DNA from: JAJFJD01 sp965228975
Lineage (GTDB): Bacteria; Pseudomonadota; Alphaproteobacteria; UBA8366
Length of the DNA stretch: 64,000 nucleotides
Direction of reading: 5' to 3'
Assembly: GCA_965228975.1 (NCBI GenBank)
Contig: OZ245851.1
Coordinates: 620,001 to 684,000 of the forward strand
Shown piece by piece: positions 34,385 to 42,765 of the stretch. Under the pieces are notes generated by a model. That model had not been told where the DNA came from. It did not search any database and saw only the letters and a list, made by a program, of their open reading frames with translations. Position 1 is the stretch's first letter. Every line of letters begins with the position of its first letter. A program made the translations under genes and the position numbers.

Positions 34385-35743
34385 ATGTGGGGAAAGCTCT
34401 CGTGTCCGGATTTGCGTGTTGCGCCGACGGGCCTCGCGCTTAGTGTCCTGGGACTTGGATTAAGTTTGAGCATCGGTGTGTTGTCCGCCACGGCGGCAAA
34501 CGCACAGATTGTTCCCGATAATCGTAATATTTTCGATTCTGACTTGCAGCGGCGCGGAAGCGTATTCGATTCCGATATTCCGCGCGGCGAAACGGTACGC
34601 AGCCGGGCGCGTCCGGAACTTGACGCACTCGGTGTACGCGGCGGCGGATTTTTGGTGTTTCCGTCTTTGACGGGTGGTGTCAGCTACAACGACAACATCT
34701 TTGCCACCGACGGCAACGAGACGGATGACTTCATTTTCCAACTCCAGCCGGAACTCGATGTCCGATCGGATTGGAACAACCATGAAGTCGTGCTCAATGT
34801 CGGCGGCGATGTCGGATTTTTCGCGGATAACACGGACGAGAATTTTCAGGACGTGCGTTTGTCGGCGGCCGGTCGTCTTGACGTAAAGCGCAGCACGGCG
34901 GTGCGCGGCAATATCGGGTTTGCCCGCGAGCACGAAGAACGCAGCGATCCGGACGATGTCGGTGGAACGGAGCCGACGATTTTCCGCTCGTTCGATGCGG
35001 GCGCCAGCGTCCGGCATCGGATCAATCGCGTTTCCATCTCCGGCGGCGGTGCGGTCCAATATCTCGACTATGACGATACGCCGACCACTACCGTGGATAT
35101 CAACAACGATGACCGCGACCGGTTGGTGGTCAGCCCGAGCGTTCGGGTCGGCTATGAAATCGTTCCGAGCTATGAGGCCTTTGTTCGCGTCGACGGCGAA
35201 TTCACCCGGTACGACAAGAGCCGGGATGACGCCGGATTCAAGCGGGATTCGGAAGGATTCGATATCGTTGGCGGCGCGGCGGTCGACTTGACCGGCCTGT
35301 TGTTCGGCGATTTCTTCGTCGGATACCGGCAGCGGCATTTCGATGACTCGCGGTTCGACACGCTTAGAGGGCCGGTCGTCGGATCGAAATTGACCTGGAT
35401 CCCGACGGGACTGACCACGGTCACGCTCGATATCAACAGCGAAATCGTCGAGTCGACGCAGTCGGGATCGTCGGGCTACCAGAGCACGGCGGGGACGGTC
35501 GGGGTCGATCACGAGTTGCTGCGGAACCTCATCCTCGGCGGTGAAGCATCGATCCGGTATGACGACTACGAGGGTATTTCTCGCGAAGAGATTAACTACG
35601 GTCTTGGTATTTCCGCAGACTATCTGTGGAACCGTTACCTGACGCTCGGAGCGGCCTACAATTTCCGTTACCGGGAGAGCGATGCGGCCAATCAGGATTT
35701 GATCCGCAATATCGTTTCGGTCTTCCTGAAGGCGCAACTCTAG
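34385..35743 (+). CDS. Outer-membrane beta-barrel protein of EPS export (BBP2 type)
   Basis: 452 residues. ATG 34385 follows GGAAGGGG. A signal peptide is clear (hydrophobic h-region ~17-35, cleavage near ATAANA-Q). The mature part alternates hydrophobic and polar residues with aromatic girdles ('GGVSYNDNIFATDGNETDDFIFQL' region, 'YRYRESD'-like ends) and ends 'NIVSVFLKAQL', a C-terminal strand typical of a porin, though ending in Leu and not Phe. The DNDNIFAT-like opening is the mark of the putative beta-barrel porin 2 family found in EPS loci. It probably forms the outer-membrane pore for the short OPX protein encoded 383 bp downstream. Confidence 0.85.
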   Translation: MWGKLSCPDLRVAPTGLALSVLGLGLSLSIGVLSATAANAQIVPDNRNIFDSDLQRRGSVFDSDIPRGETVRSRARPELDALGVRGGGFLVFPSLTGGVSYNDNIFATDGNETDDFIFQLQPELDVRSDWNNHEVVLNVGGDVGFFADNTDENFQDVRLSAAGRLDVKRSTAVRGNIGFAREHEERSDPDDVGGTEPTIFRSFDAGASVRHRINRVSISGGGAVQYLDYDDTPTTTVDINNDDRDRLVVSPSVRVGYEIVPSYEAFVRVDGEFTRYDKSRDDAGFKRDSEGFDIVGGAAVDLTGLLFGDFFVGYRQRHFDDSRFDTLRGPVVGSKLTWIPTGLTTVTLDINSEIVESTQSGSSGYQSTAGTVGVDHELLRNLILGGEASIRYDDYEGISREEINYGLGISADYLWNRYLTLGAAYNFRYRESDAANQDLIRNIVSVFLKAQL

Positions 35744-36126
35744 AGCGCTTTTACGGCCTCATAATCGGTACGTGCTTGGCCGCGTCGATGGCGACATCGA
35801 CGCGGCCATTTGCATGATGCGCTGCTCATTCTATCGATTGGATAACGGGCCGCCGTATGCAATCGTATTGGCGCGGCAAAACGGCGCAATCGACGGTCGA
35901 TCATTACGGTCGGGGATACGTGTCAGTTTTTGGTAGTAATACTAAAGCACAGCTTAGTTCTCTGAACTTCTTATTATAATCAAAGCAAGAGATTTTAGCC
36001 GGATGCGGCCGATTTCGGTCATGCCGCAGACGGCGTGCGGAAACGTGAGACGATGGTTAAAGATCGTTTTTCGCATCGCATTCGAAATCTGGAACCAAAG
36101 ATACGACGATTTTAAAGGCGCTAGTC
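35744..36126. other. Intergenic region with terminator, then OPX promoter region
   Basis: 383 bp. The first 70 bp hold a strong hairpin (35777-35808); the remainder, more AT-rich near 35930-36000, presumably carries the OPX promoter. An ORF at 36003-36212 overlaps the OPX gene in another frame and is a shadow. Confidence 0.45.
35777..35811 (+). terminator. Terminator after beta-barrel gene
   Basis: A perfect 13-bp stem, tggccgcgtcgat/atcgacgcggcca, with a 6-base loop and a short TTT tail, 34 bp after the stop codon. Confidence 0.7.
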
Positions 36127-36663
36127 ATGATGAAAATGATGCGTTCGATTTTTGCGGTTTTCCTGATTGTCGGCTTTTCGGCATCCGCGTGGGCCGGCGA
36201 TTCCACCTATAGTTTGGGCGCTGGCGACAAGGTCCGGATCACGGTATTCGGCGAGGCGGATCTGACCGGCGAGTATGAGGTCGACGGATCCGGCGTTGTG
36301 GCATTCCCGCTGGTCGGCGAAGTCCCGGCCGCGAACGGAACGGCGCGGGATTTGGAGAAAAAGATCGTCGCGAAGCTACAGGAAGGGTACCTGAAGAACC
36401 CGACGGTCAACGTCGAAGTGTTAACCTATCGGCCGTTCTTCATTATGGGTGAGGTCAAGTCGCCGGGTGGTTATGCATATCGCAATGGACTGACGCTGAT
36501 GAACGCTGTCGCCATGGCGGGAGGATATACCTACCGTGCGAAATCCAACCTGTGGGTAATTACGCGGGACGGGGCCCAGAAGATGCAGGCGAAGGAAATT
36601 GCCAACGGTAATTTCCGCGTCCAGCCGGGCGATACCATCTTCATCCCGGAGCGTTTCTTCTAA
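36127..36663 (+). CDS. Short polysaccharide export protein (OPX / Wza-like)
   Basis: 178 residues. A cleavable signal peptide ends at ASAWA-G and has no lipobox Cys, so the protein is soluble periplasmic and not a lipoprotein. The Poly_export domain is 'YSLGAGDKVRITVFGE' to 'LKNPTVNVEVLTYRPFFIMGEV' region, followed by one SLBB domain ('GEVKSPGGYAYRNGLTLMNAVAMAGGYT' block) and the end 'GDTIFIPERFF'. The C-terminal amphipathic helix that makes the Wza outer-membrane pore is absent, and total length is about half that of Wza. It must therefore depend on a separate outer-membrane barrel, most likely the one encoded at 34385. AAAGG precedes ATG 36127. Confidence 0.88.
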   Translation: MMKMMRSIFAVFLIVGFSASAWAGDSTYSLGAGDKVRITVFGEADLTGEYEVDGSGVVAFPLVGEVPAANGTARDLEKKIVAKLQEGYLKNPTVNVEVLTYRPFFIMGEVKSPGGYAYRNGLTLMNAVAMAGGYTYRAKSNLWVITRDGAQKMQAKEIANGNFRVQPGDTIFIPERFF

Positions 36664-36706
36664 GACCGTTTCGTCCCCCGGCAAGGGGTTAAGGGCGACG
36701 TTGCGA

Positions 36707-36739
36707 TCGAACGGATCCATTTCGTCAGCGTCCGTTCGA
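36707..36739. other. Hairpin downstream of OPX gene
   Basis: A 9-bp perfect stem (tcgaacgga/tccgttcga) with a 15-base loop 44 bp after the OPX stop. No immediate T-run, so at best a weak or partial terminator before the smORF-Wzc unit. Confidence 0.35.
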
Positions 36740-36913
36740 ATTCAGGTCCGTTTATGTCTTTTTTGACCTGCTAACTTTTTTATTACCGCCTTTGCTCCTT
36801 TCGTATCGAATCTGGCCATGGGGTATACATTCTTTAGATAATTAGCGATTTGGTCCGGTAATCGCATGACCGCCGGTTCAAATAAAAATTTGAGTGTGAA
36901 GTCGTTTATTTAG

Positions 36914-36930
36914 AGCCGACCTAGTCGGCT
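36914..36930 (+). promoter_or_regulatory. Inverted repeat in the leader of the smORF-Wzc unit
   Basis: agccgac-cta-gtcggct is a perfect 7-bp stem with a 3-base loop, ending 10 bp before the GAGGGGAG ribosome-binding site of the small ORF. Could be an operator or an RNA hairpin influencing initiation. Confidence 0.35.
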
Positions 36931-36949
36931 TGGGAGTTTAAGAGGGGAG

Positions 36950-37090
36950 ATGCAGAATCAATCCAATCCGTTCGGGGACGCAAGCCGGGAAAAAACCGGC
37001 GGCCCGGTGCGACGGTTGATTGCTCTGCTTTCTGGTCCTGTGAGTGTTCGCGAAACCTGGTGGAACCCTGTTCGGACGAGTCTCAAATAA
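36950..37090 (+). CDS. Small 46-residue ORF translationally coupled to Wzc-like gene
   Basis: The ATG at 36950 is preceded by AGAGGGGAG, the best ribosome-binding site in this part of the window. The ORF runs 46 codons and its stop overlaps the Wzc start as TAATG at 37088-37092. The product begins 'MQNQSNPFGDASREKTGGP' and is basic and polar with one short hydrophobic patch (LIALLSG) and a WW pair near the end. No known family recognised. Because the Wzc ATG at 37090 itself lacks a good ribosome-binding site, this ORF probably drives its translation by coupling. It may be a leader peptide, a small partner protein, or both. Confidence 0.6.
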   Translation: MQNQSNPFGDASREKTGGPVRRLIALLSGPVSVRETWWNPVRTSLK

Positions 37091-39474
37091 TGCAACGTAA
37101 GATCGCGTTTCAGCCCAATCAAGAAGATGTCGTTGATCGGCCGATTATCGACGTTACCCCGGAACCCGTAGATGAGGTTAGCCTCAGGGATGTTCTCGAC
37201 CGGCTTCGCCGTCGTTGGGGCATCATGCTCAGCATCGTCTGCATCGCGCTGGTCATCACGACGGTGTTCCTGTTTTCTGTCAAACCGACCTATACGGCGA
37301 TGGGGCAATTGCTGCTCGACAACCGCGCCAATCAGGTGACCAACATCCGCTCGGTGGTCGAAACATCAACGTCAGACCTCGCCGACGTCCCGAACGAGGT
37401 CGAGATTCTCAAGTCGAGCATTCTCGCGAGCATGGTGGTTGAGGAGCTTGAGCTCCATAAGGACCCCGAGTTCAATATTGCTCTGCGCAAGAAAACCCTC
37501 GAGGACAAGTCACCCTGGCAACAATTCCTTTTCACGGTCGAGCAGACCGTTCAGGACTTCTTCACGGACGACGAAGAAAAGTCGGCGATGAAGCCAGAAG
37601 AAAAGAAGAAGATCGACGACCAGGTTGTCATCGGGACGCCGAACATCGACCGCGCCCATATTAACGAACGGTTTGCGAAACACCTGACCATCAAGGCGAC
37701 CGAGCGCGCCCGCATCATCGACGTGGAATTCGAATCCAAGGATCCGGTGAAGGCGTCGAAAGTGGTCAATGTCCTGATGCGCATTTATCTGGCCAATCAG
37801 GTGCAGTACCAGAAGCGTGGCATTCAGAAAGCAACGGAACGGTTGGAAAAAATCGTTGCGGAGCTTAAGGGCGAAGTGCTGGCCGCGGAAGACTCCGTGC
37901 AGGCATTCCGGTCCAAGTCGCGGCTGATCGAAGCGAAGGGCACCAGTGTCACGGCACAGCAGTTGGCCGAACTGAACTCGCAGCTCGTGCAGGCTCGCGC
38001 CGACGAAGCCGCGGCGGCGGCGCGTCTGTCGCAAGTATCGCGGTTGCTCAAGGTTCCGGGCAGCATGGACGCGGCGCCGGATGTTCTGGCCTCTCCGCTG
38101 ATCCAGTCGCTGCGCAACACGGAAGTCACGCTCATCCGCGAGCGGTCAGACCTTTCGAGCCGCTATGGACCGAAACACCCGAAGATGATCAAGATCCGGA
38201 GCGAGATTCGCGATTTGCGGTCGAAAATCCGGGAGGAGATCAACAAGATCGTCGAAGGCCTTTCGAACGAAGTCGCTGTCGCCCGAGCGAAGCTCTCGGC
38301 GCTGCAGCGTGGCCTCGGCAAGCTCGAGGGCGAAGCGATCGACATCAACAAGTCGGAAATTCGCCTGCGCGAGTTGGAGCGGGAAGCCACGTCGAAGCGT
38401 GAGCTGCACCGCACCTTCATCATCCGCCTGCGTGAGACGAGCGCTCGGGAGGAAATGATCGAGCCGACGGCCCGCGTCGTTTCCTTTGCCGAACCGCCGC
38501 GCAAGCCGTCCTTCCCGAAGACCGGAAAGACGCTGGCGATCGCCACGATGCTGTCCGCGTTGTTCGCGATTGCGGCGGCCCTGGTCCTGGAAGGACTGCG
38601 GCGTAACTTCGAGACGGCGGAAGAGGTCGAGAAGATCACCGGGTATCGGTGCCTGGGCGTGTTGCCGCGGACGCAGAAGGCCCTCGCGACATTGCAGCCG
38701 GGCGAGCACAAGCGGCTCATGAACCCGTACTCACGTCTCAACCAGGCAATACAGAACGTCCGATCTACGCTCTACCTGTCAAACGAATCGCGTCATCCGA
38801 AGACGCTGCTCGTGACCTCGGCGTTGCCGCGGGAAGGGAAGTCCACCTTCGCCATGTGGTACGCGACCTTCTGTGCGAGTACCGGCAAGAAAGTGCTGTT
38901 GATCGATTGCGATTTCGAGCGGCCCAAGATCCATAAGATGCTGGGCGCGGCCAACGATAAGGGATTGATCAACGTTTTCGCCGATAACCTCGACGTGAAG
39001 GATGTCATCCGCGACGACGCCAAGCGGGGAATCAGCTTCATCTCCGCCGGCAGCGGACACGGCAATGCGTCCAAGGTCATCGAGTCGGCGAAGATGCAGG
39101 ATATTCTCGACACGCTGGCTTGGGACTATGACCTGATCGTCATCGACTCGGCACCGGTCCTTGCGCTCACCGACGCGCACATTATCGCGAAGTTGGTGGA
39201 CAGCACCGTGTTCGTTCTGCAGTGGCGGCGGACGCGGCGTGATCTGGCGGTTGCCGCGGCGCGGCGGCTGGAGAGCATTGATGTGACGTCGCTCGGCGGG
39301 TTCATCCTGACCCAGGTCAGCCCCAGCAAGAGCGCTGGCGTCATCGGCTATGCGCCCTACACCAGCGACATGGACGGAGACACCGGCGGCGCCTTCAAGC
39401 GCTACGTCCGGCGCTTGACCGGCCGTGGCCCGTCGGCGGAAGGCACGCGTGTGCCGCCGCGGATCGAGGCCTAG
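37090..39474 (+). CDS. Wzc-like polysaccharide co-polymerase with BY-kinase domain
   Basis: 794 residues from ATG 37090; a GTG at 37060 would add ten residues but the TAATG junction with the small ORF favours the ATG. The Wzz domain is bracketed by TM helices at ~43-64 and ~480-505, with long coiled-coil segments between (~230-460). The cytoplasmic kinase has Walker A 'ALPREGKSTF' (~579), Walker A' 'LLIDCDFERPKI' (~604) and Walker B 'LIVIDSAPVLALTD' (~690). It sets chain length and drives export with the OPX protein. Unlike E. coli Wzc, the last ~45 residues contain only three spaced Tyr, not a dense Tyr cluster. Confidence 0.92.
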   Translation: MQRKIAFQPNQEDVVDRPIIDVTPEPVDEVSLRDVLDRLRRRWGIMLSIVCIALVITTVFLFSVKPTYTAMGQLLLDNRANQVTNIRSVVETSTSDLADVPNEVEILKSSILASMVVEELELHKDPEFNIALRKKTLEDKSPWQQFLFTVEQTVQDFFTDDEEKSAMKPEEKKKIDDQVVIGTPNIDRAHINERFAKHLTIKATERARIIDVEFESKDPVKASKVVNVLMRIYLANQVQYQKRGIQKATERLEKIVAELKGEVLAAEDSVQAFRSKSRLIEAKGTSVTAQQLAELNSQLVQARADEAAAAARLSQVSRLLKVPGSMDAAPDVLASPLIQSLRNTEVTLIRERSDLSSRYGPKHPKMIKIRSEIRDLRSKIREEINKIVEGLSNEVAVARAKLSALQRGLGKLEGEAIDINKSEIRLRELEREATSKRELHRTFIIRLRETSAREEMIEPTARVVSFAEPPRKPSFPKTGKTLAIATMLSALFAIAAALVLEGLRRNFETAEEVEKITGYRCLGVLPRTQKALATLQPGEHKRLMNPYSRLNQAIQNVRSTLYLSNESRHPKTLLVTSALPREGKSTFAMWYATFCASTGKKVLLIDCDFERPKIHKMLGAANDKGLINVFADNLDVKDVIRDDAKRGISFISAGSGHGNASKVIESAKMQDILDTLAWDYDLIVIDSAPVLALTDAHIIAKLVDSTVFVLQWRRTRRDLAVAAARRLESIDVTSLGGFILTQVSPSKSAGVIGYAPYTSDMDGDTGGAFKRYVRRLTGRGPSAEGTRVPPRIEA

Positions 39475-39507
39475 TGTTCGGCGGTTAGGCTCGATAGCCA
39501 ATCTACG

Positions 39508-39536
39508 AAAGGCGGCGGATTGTTCCGCCGCCTTTT
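39508..39536 (+). terminator. Terminator after Wzc-like gene
   Basis: A perfect 12-bp stem, aaaggcggcgga/tccgccgccttt, with a 4-base loop and TTTT, 33 bp after the stop codon. Confidence 0.9.
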
Positions 39537-39743
39537 CGATTCCGTAGAAGGCCGTGATCCGGTCTAAGCGAGGCTGGCTACCGGGATGTGTTCACGGCAT
39601 TGTGCCACTGAGATGATGCCGGTGAGGGTTGACAGTTTTGTTGTGATATTTATGTGCTAGCTGCCAGGAGTATTTATCCGCAGCATCTGATAATATCCCT
39701 GCAATTCGACTGACTAATTGCACTGAGGTTACCAAATACCGAT

Positions 39744-40268
39744 ATGCCAGCCAGACGGTACCGTGCGCTATTGCTGATCCCGGCTTTCCTTATTCTGCTC
39801 ATGGGGCCGGTCTCCGCGCCGAAGGCCAACCCTCTAGTCATGGGGTGGATAGAGCGCGTTGAAATCCGTTCCCATGGCCTCCTGATAGAGGCGAAGTTGG
39901 ATACGGGGGCCAAGAATTCGTCCATAGACGCGGCGAATATTGTCGAGTTCGTCCGCGGCGGGGAAAAATGGGTTCGATTCGACGTGTCCGACAGGAAGGG
40001 CCGGACGGTGTCGTTTGAACGGCCGGTTTTTCGTACCGCCCGCATCAAGCGGTCGGCGGCGAGAACGTCGTCGCGCCCTGTCGTAAAGCTACCGCTCTGC
40101 ATCGGCTCATTTTTGCAGGAAGTGGAAGTTAACCTCGCCAAACGAACGCATCTGAACTATCCGTTGCTGGTCGGCCGGTCGGCCATGGCCGGGAAGGTGT
40201 TTGTCGATTCTTCTCGCACGTTCACGAAAGATCCGATTTGCCAGGGACAAAAGCCGGGTAAGGGATGA
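39744..40268 (+). CDS. Retropepsin-like putative protease of the RimK-associated ('ATP-dependent zinc protease') family
   Basis: 174 residues. An N-terminal signal (~6-28) places the domain in the periplasm. 'EAKLDTGAKNSSIDA' (~50-64) holds a D-T-G-A element like the catalytic loop of retroviral aspartic proteases; 'NYPLLVGRSAM' near the C-terminus (~145) is the matching hydrophobic-G strand. The family is annotated as zinc protease but this motif points to an aspartic peptidase fold. Its stop overlaps the next start as ATGA, and it recurs in genomes with the inactive transglutaminase-7TM and ATP-grasp genes found here, so the three form one system. ATG 39744 has no strong ribosome-binding site. 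Confidence 0.8.
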   Translation: MPARRYRALLLIPAFLILLMGPVSAPKANPLVMGWIERVEIRSHGLLIEAKLDTGAKNSSIDAANIVEFVRGGEKWVRFDVSDRKGRTVSFERPVFRTARIKRSAARTSSRPVVKLPLCIGSFLQEVEVNLAKRTHLNYPLLVGRSAMAGKVFVDSSRTFTKDPICQGQKPGKG

Positions 40269-41797
40269 AGAACACCCATCCTTATTTTCTCGCTGCCGTA
40301 CTGGCGGTGATCGGGATCTCCATCTTTGCCTACAAGTATGTCGGATTGGGCCTGCCGCTGACCCAAGAAGAGACCTCGCAAACCTGGCAGGTCGAGACGC
40401 GCATTGCATTCCGTGCCGGAATGGGGCCGACGAAGGTCGAGTTGCAGTACCCCAACAACACGGGCCGCTTCGCGATAATCGACCAGAACTTCGTGGCGCC
40501 CGGCTACGGGTTGTTTACCCAGGCGGAAGGAGCGAATCGCCAGTCGGTCTTCGCGATCCGCGATGCGTTGGGCGAACAAGTTCTCTACGCCAGTTTCGTG
40601 GCCCATCTCGTTCCACGGTCGACGGAATTCATTCCGATGGAGGAATCGCCGCCGGAAGCGACAAATCGCCTCGCCGGTGCAAAGCTGTTGGCTGGAGAAT
40701 CGGTCCTCGAAGCCGCGCGGTCGAAATCCGCCGATACGCCGACGCTCGTTCTCGCGGTCCTGGCGCGTCTTCGACTGGCCGGGTCGGATGACCGGGTCGA
40801 TGTATTGCTTGAGAATCAGAACTCGCAGGAGCAGGTGGCCCGTGCGGCGGTGGAGGTGCTCGGGCTTGCCGGTGTTCCGGCCCGCGTGGTGCATGGAATT
40901 CGCCTCGTACCCGGCGAGCGGAATGTCCGCTTCATCCATTGGATAGAATCGTATAGCGAAGGTTACTGGCGGCCCTATCGCCTGAATGCAGAGCAGCCGG
41001 GGCTGCCCGAGAACTACTTTCCATGGTGGCGCGGTGACTCGCCCTTCGTTCAGTCGAACATCATGGGGCCGATCGATACGCTGGTCACGGTCGCGCGTGC
41101 GACCGAAACGACGGGCAGGTCCGCGCTCGTGCCGTTGAGTTTCATGGAGCGCAACCTGTTGGAGTTTTCCCTCTTCACGTTGCCGTTGGATGTCCAACAG
41201 GTATTTCGGGTGATCTTGATGGTCCCGCTTGGCGCCTTGATCCTCGTATTCCTGCGCAACGTGATTGGGGTCAGCATGTTCGGAACATTCATGCCGGTTC
41301 TGATCGGCTTGGCGTTCCGGGAAACCACGCTGCTGTGGGGGATCTTCCTGTTCACCGTGGTGGTTGGGTGCGGCTTGCTGGTGCGCGCCTATCTGGAATA
41401 CCTGAAACTACTGATCGTGCCGCGTCTCGCTTGTGTCCTGATCGTCGTGATCATTCTCATGACGTTCCTCAGCGTATTGACGCACAAGCTTGGGGTCGAT
41501 CGCGGGTTGTCGCTGGCGCTTTTCCCATTGGTCATCATCACGATGACGATCGAACGCATGTCGATCGTCTGGGACGAGAACGGGCCTGCCACGGCATTGA
41601 AACAAGGCCTGGGGAGTCTCTTGGCGGCGACCTTGTGCCATTTCGTTATGACGATCGGTTACCTGGAGCATTTGTTCTTCGTTTATCCGGAGATCCTGAT
41701 CGTATTGCTCGCTATTTCGATCCTGATGGGTCGGTACAGCGGGTATCGTTTGACGGAACTGTGGCGGTTCCGGGAATTCGTCAAGCTGGCTAACTGA
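40265..41797 (+). CDS. Inactive transglutaminase fused to seven transmembrane helices
   Basis: 510 residues. One TM helix at ~6-28, a periplasmic region with a degenerate transglutaminase-like domain (~155-290: 'ARAAVEVLGLAGVPARVVHGIRLV' region and 'RFIHWIESYSEGYWRPY', where the His is retained but the catalytic Cys position is not), then seven hydrophobic helices from ~305 to 495 with 'NVIGVSMFGTFMPVLIGLAF' and conserved polar loops. Overlaps both neighbours by 1-4 bp (ATGA and TGATG junctions), so its production is tied to theirs. It may present or translocate the product of the ATP-grasp ligase or sense it across the membrane; its biochemical role is not established from sequence. Confidence 0.82.
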   Translation: MKNTHPYFLAAVLAVIGISIFAYKYVGLGLPLTQEETSQTWQVETRIAFRAGMGPTKVELQYPNNTGRFAIIDQNFVAPGYGLFTQAEGANRQSVFAIRDALGEQVLYASFVAHLVPRSTEFIPMEESPPEATNRLAGAKLLAGESVLEAARSKSADTPTLVLAVLARLRLAGSDDRVDVLLENQNSQEQVARAAVEVLGLAGVPARVVHGIRLVPGERNVRFIHWIESYSEGYWRPYRLNAEQPGLPENYFPWWRGDSPFVQSNIMGPIDTLVTVARATETTGRSALVPLSFMERNLLEFSLFTLPLDVQQVFRVILMVPLGALILVFLRNVIGVSMFGTFMPVLIGLAFRETTLLWGIFLFTVVVGCGLLVRAYLEYLKLLIVPRLACVLIVVIILMTFLSVLTHKLGVDRGLSLALFPLVIITMTIERMSIVWDENGPATALKQGLGSLLAATLCHFVMTIGYLEHLFFVYPEILIVLLAISILMGRYSGYRLTELWRFREFVKLAN

Positions 41798-42765
41798 TGC
41801 TACAGACGTACAAGACACTGAAGAAATTGGGCATCGTCGGGCTGAATTCCCGCAATGCGCAATACATCCTGCCGAACAACGCTCGTGAAAATTATCCGGC
41901 GGTCGACGATAAGTTACGGACCAAGGAGATCGCGAAAGCGGCCGGGCTCGCGGTGCCGGAACTATACGATGTTATCCGGTTTAACCACGAAATAAAGGAG
42001 CTCGGCGATCGTATCGCTGGGCTGGATGATTTCGTTATCAAGCCGGCACAGGGCGCCGGCGGGGATGGCATTATCGTTGTCGTCGGCCGGTCGGGTGACC
42101 GATTCCGGCTTGCGTCCGGCGAGATACTGACGCTGGACGAGATCTCCTATCACGTGCACATGATTTTGGCCGGCGTATACAGTCTTGGCGGCCAGCCGGA
42201 CAAGGCGTTGTTCGAGTATCGCGTTCAATTCGATCCGCTTTTCGAGAAGATTTCTTATCAGGGCGTGCCCGATGTCCGGATCATTACCTATTTGGGGGTT
42301 CCGGCCATGGCAATGGTGCGCCTGCCGACGCGCCAATCGCGCGGCAAGGCGAATCTCCATCAAGGCGCCATCGGCGCGGGTATCGATATGGGGACCGGGG
42401 AGACGCTGACCGCCGTCTGGAACAGTCGTATCGTGACCGAGCACCCGGATACAGGTAACCCCGTCTCGGGCCTGATAATTCCGAATTGGGACGAGATGCT
42501 GCTGCTTGCGGCGAAATCGCAGCAGCTAACCAAACTCTGCTATCAGGGTATCGATATCGTCCTCGATCGTGACCTAGGGCCGCTCATCCTCGAGCTGAAT
42601 GCCCGACCGGGGCTGGCGATCCAGATCGCCAATCAGGCGGGTCTCAAACCCCGTTTCGATATCATCGATGCATATGTCGGAACCCATGCGGACGACGCCG
42701 CTCGGGTCGTTTTCGCCAAGGAACGGTTCAGCGTTCAGGCGCTGAAATCCCAGCCGGGAACTTAA
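41797..42765 (+). CDS. RimK-related ATP-grasp ligase (alpha-L-glutamate ligase-like)
   Basis: 322 residues. ATP-grasp landmarks are 'DDFVIKPAQGAGGDGIIVV' (~85-103, P-loop-like glycine strip with the ATP-binding Lys), 'YRVQFDPLFEKISYQGVPDVRIITYLG' (~145-170) and the Mg-binding 'LGPLILELNARPG' (~260). It should form an amide or peptide bond between a carboxylate and an amine with ATP hydrolysis in the cytoplasm. The N-terminus is soluble with 'LNSRNAQYILPNN' seen in this specific subfamily. Its start overlaps the transglutaminase-7TM stop (TGATG), and no RNA or ribosomal S6 context is present, so a metabolite or peptide product is more likely than S6 modification. Confidence 0.85.
   Translation: MLQTYKTLKKLGIVGLNSRNAQYILPNNARENYPAVDDKLRTKEIAKAAGLAVPELYDVIRFNHEIKELGDRIAGLDDFVIKPAQGAGGDGIIVVVGRSGDRFRLASGEILTLDEISYHVHMILAGVYSLGGQPDKALFEYRVQFDPLFEKISYQGVPDVRIITYLGVPAMAMVRLPTRQSRGKANLHQGAIGAGIDMGTGETLTAVWNSRIVTEHPDTGNPVSGLIIPNWDEMLLLAAKSQQLTKLCYQGIDIVLDRDLGPLILELNARPGLAIQIANQAGLKPRFDIIDAYVGTHADDAARVVFAKERFSVQALKSQPGT

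Noticed and set aside
34460..35737. 425-codon minus-strand ORF
   Set aside because: Opposite the beta-barrel gene that has a clear signal peptide and RBS.
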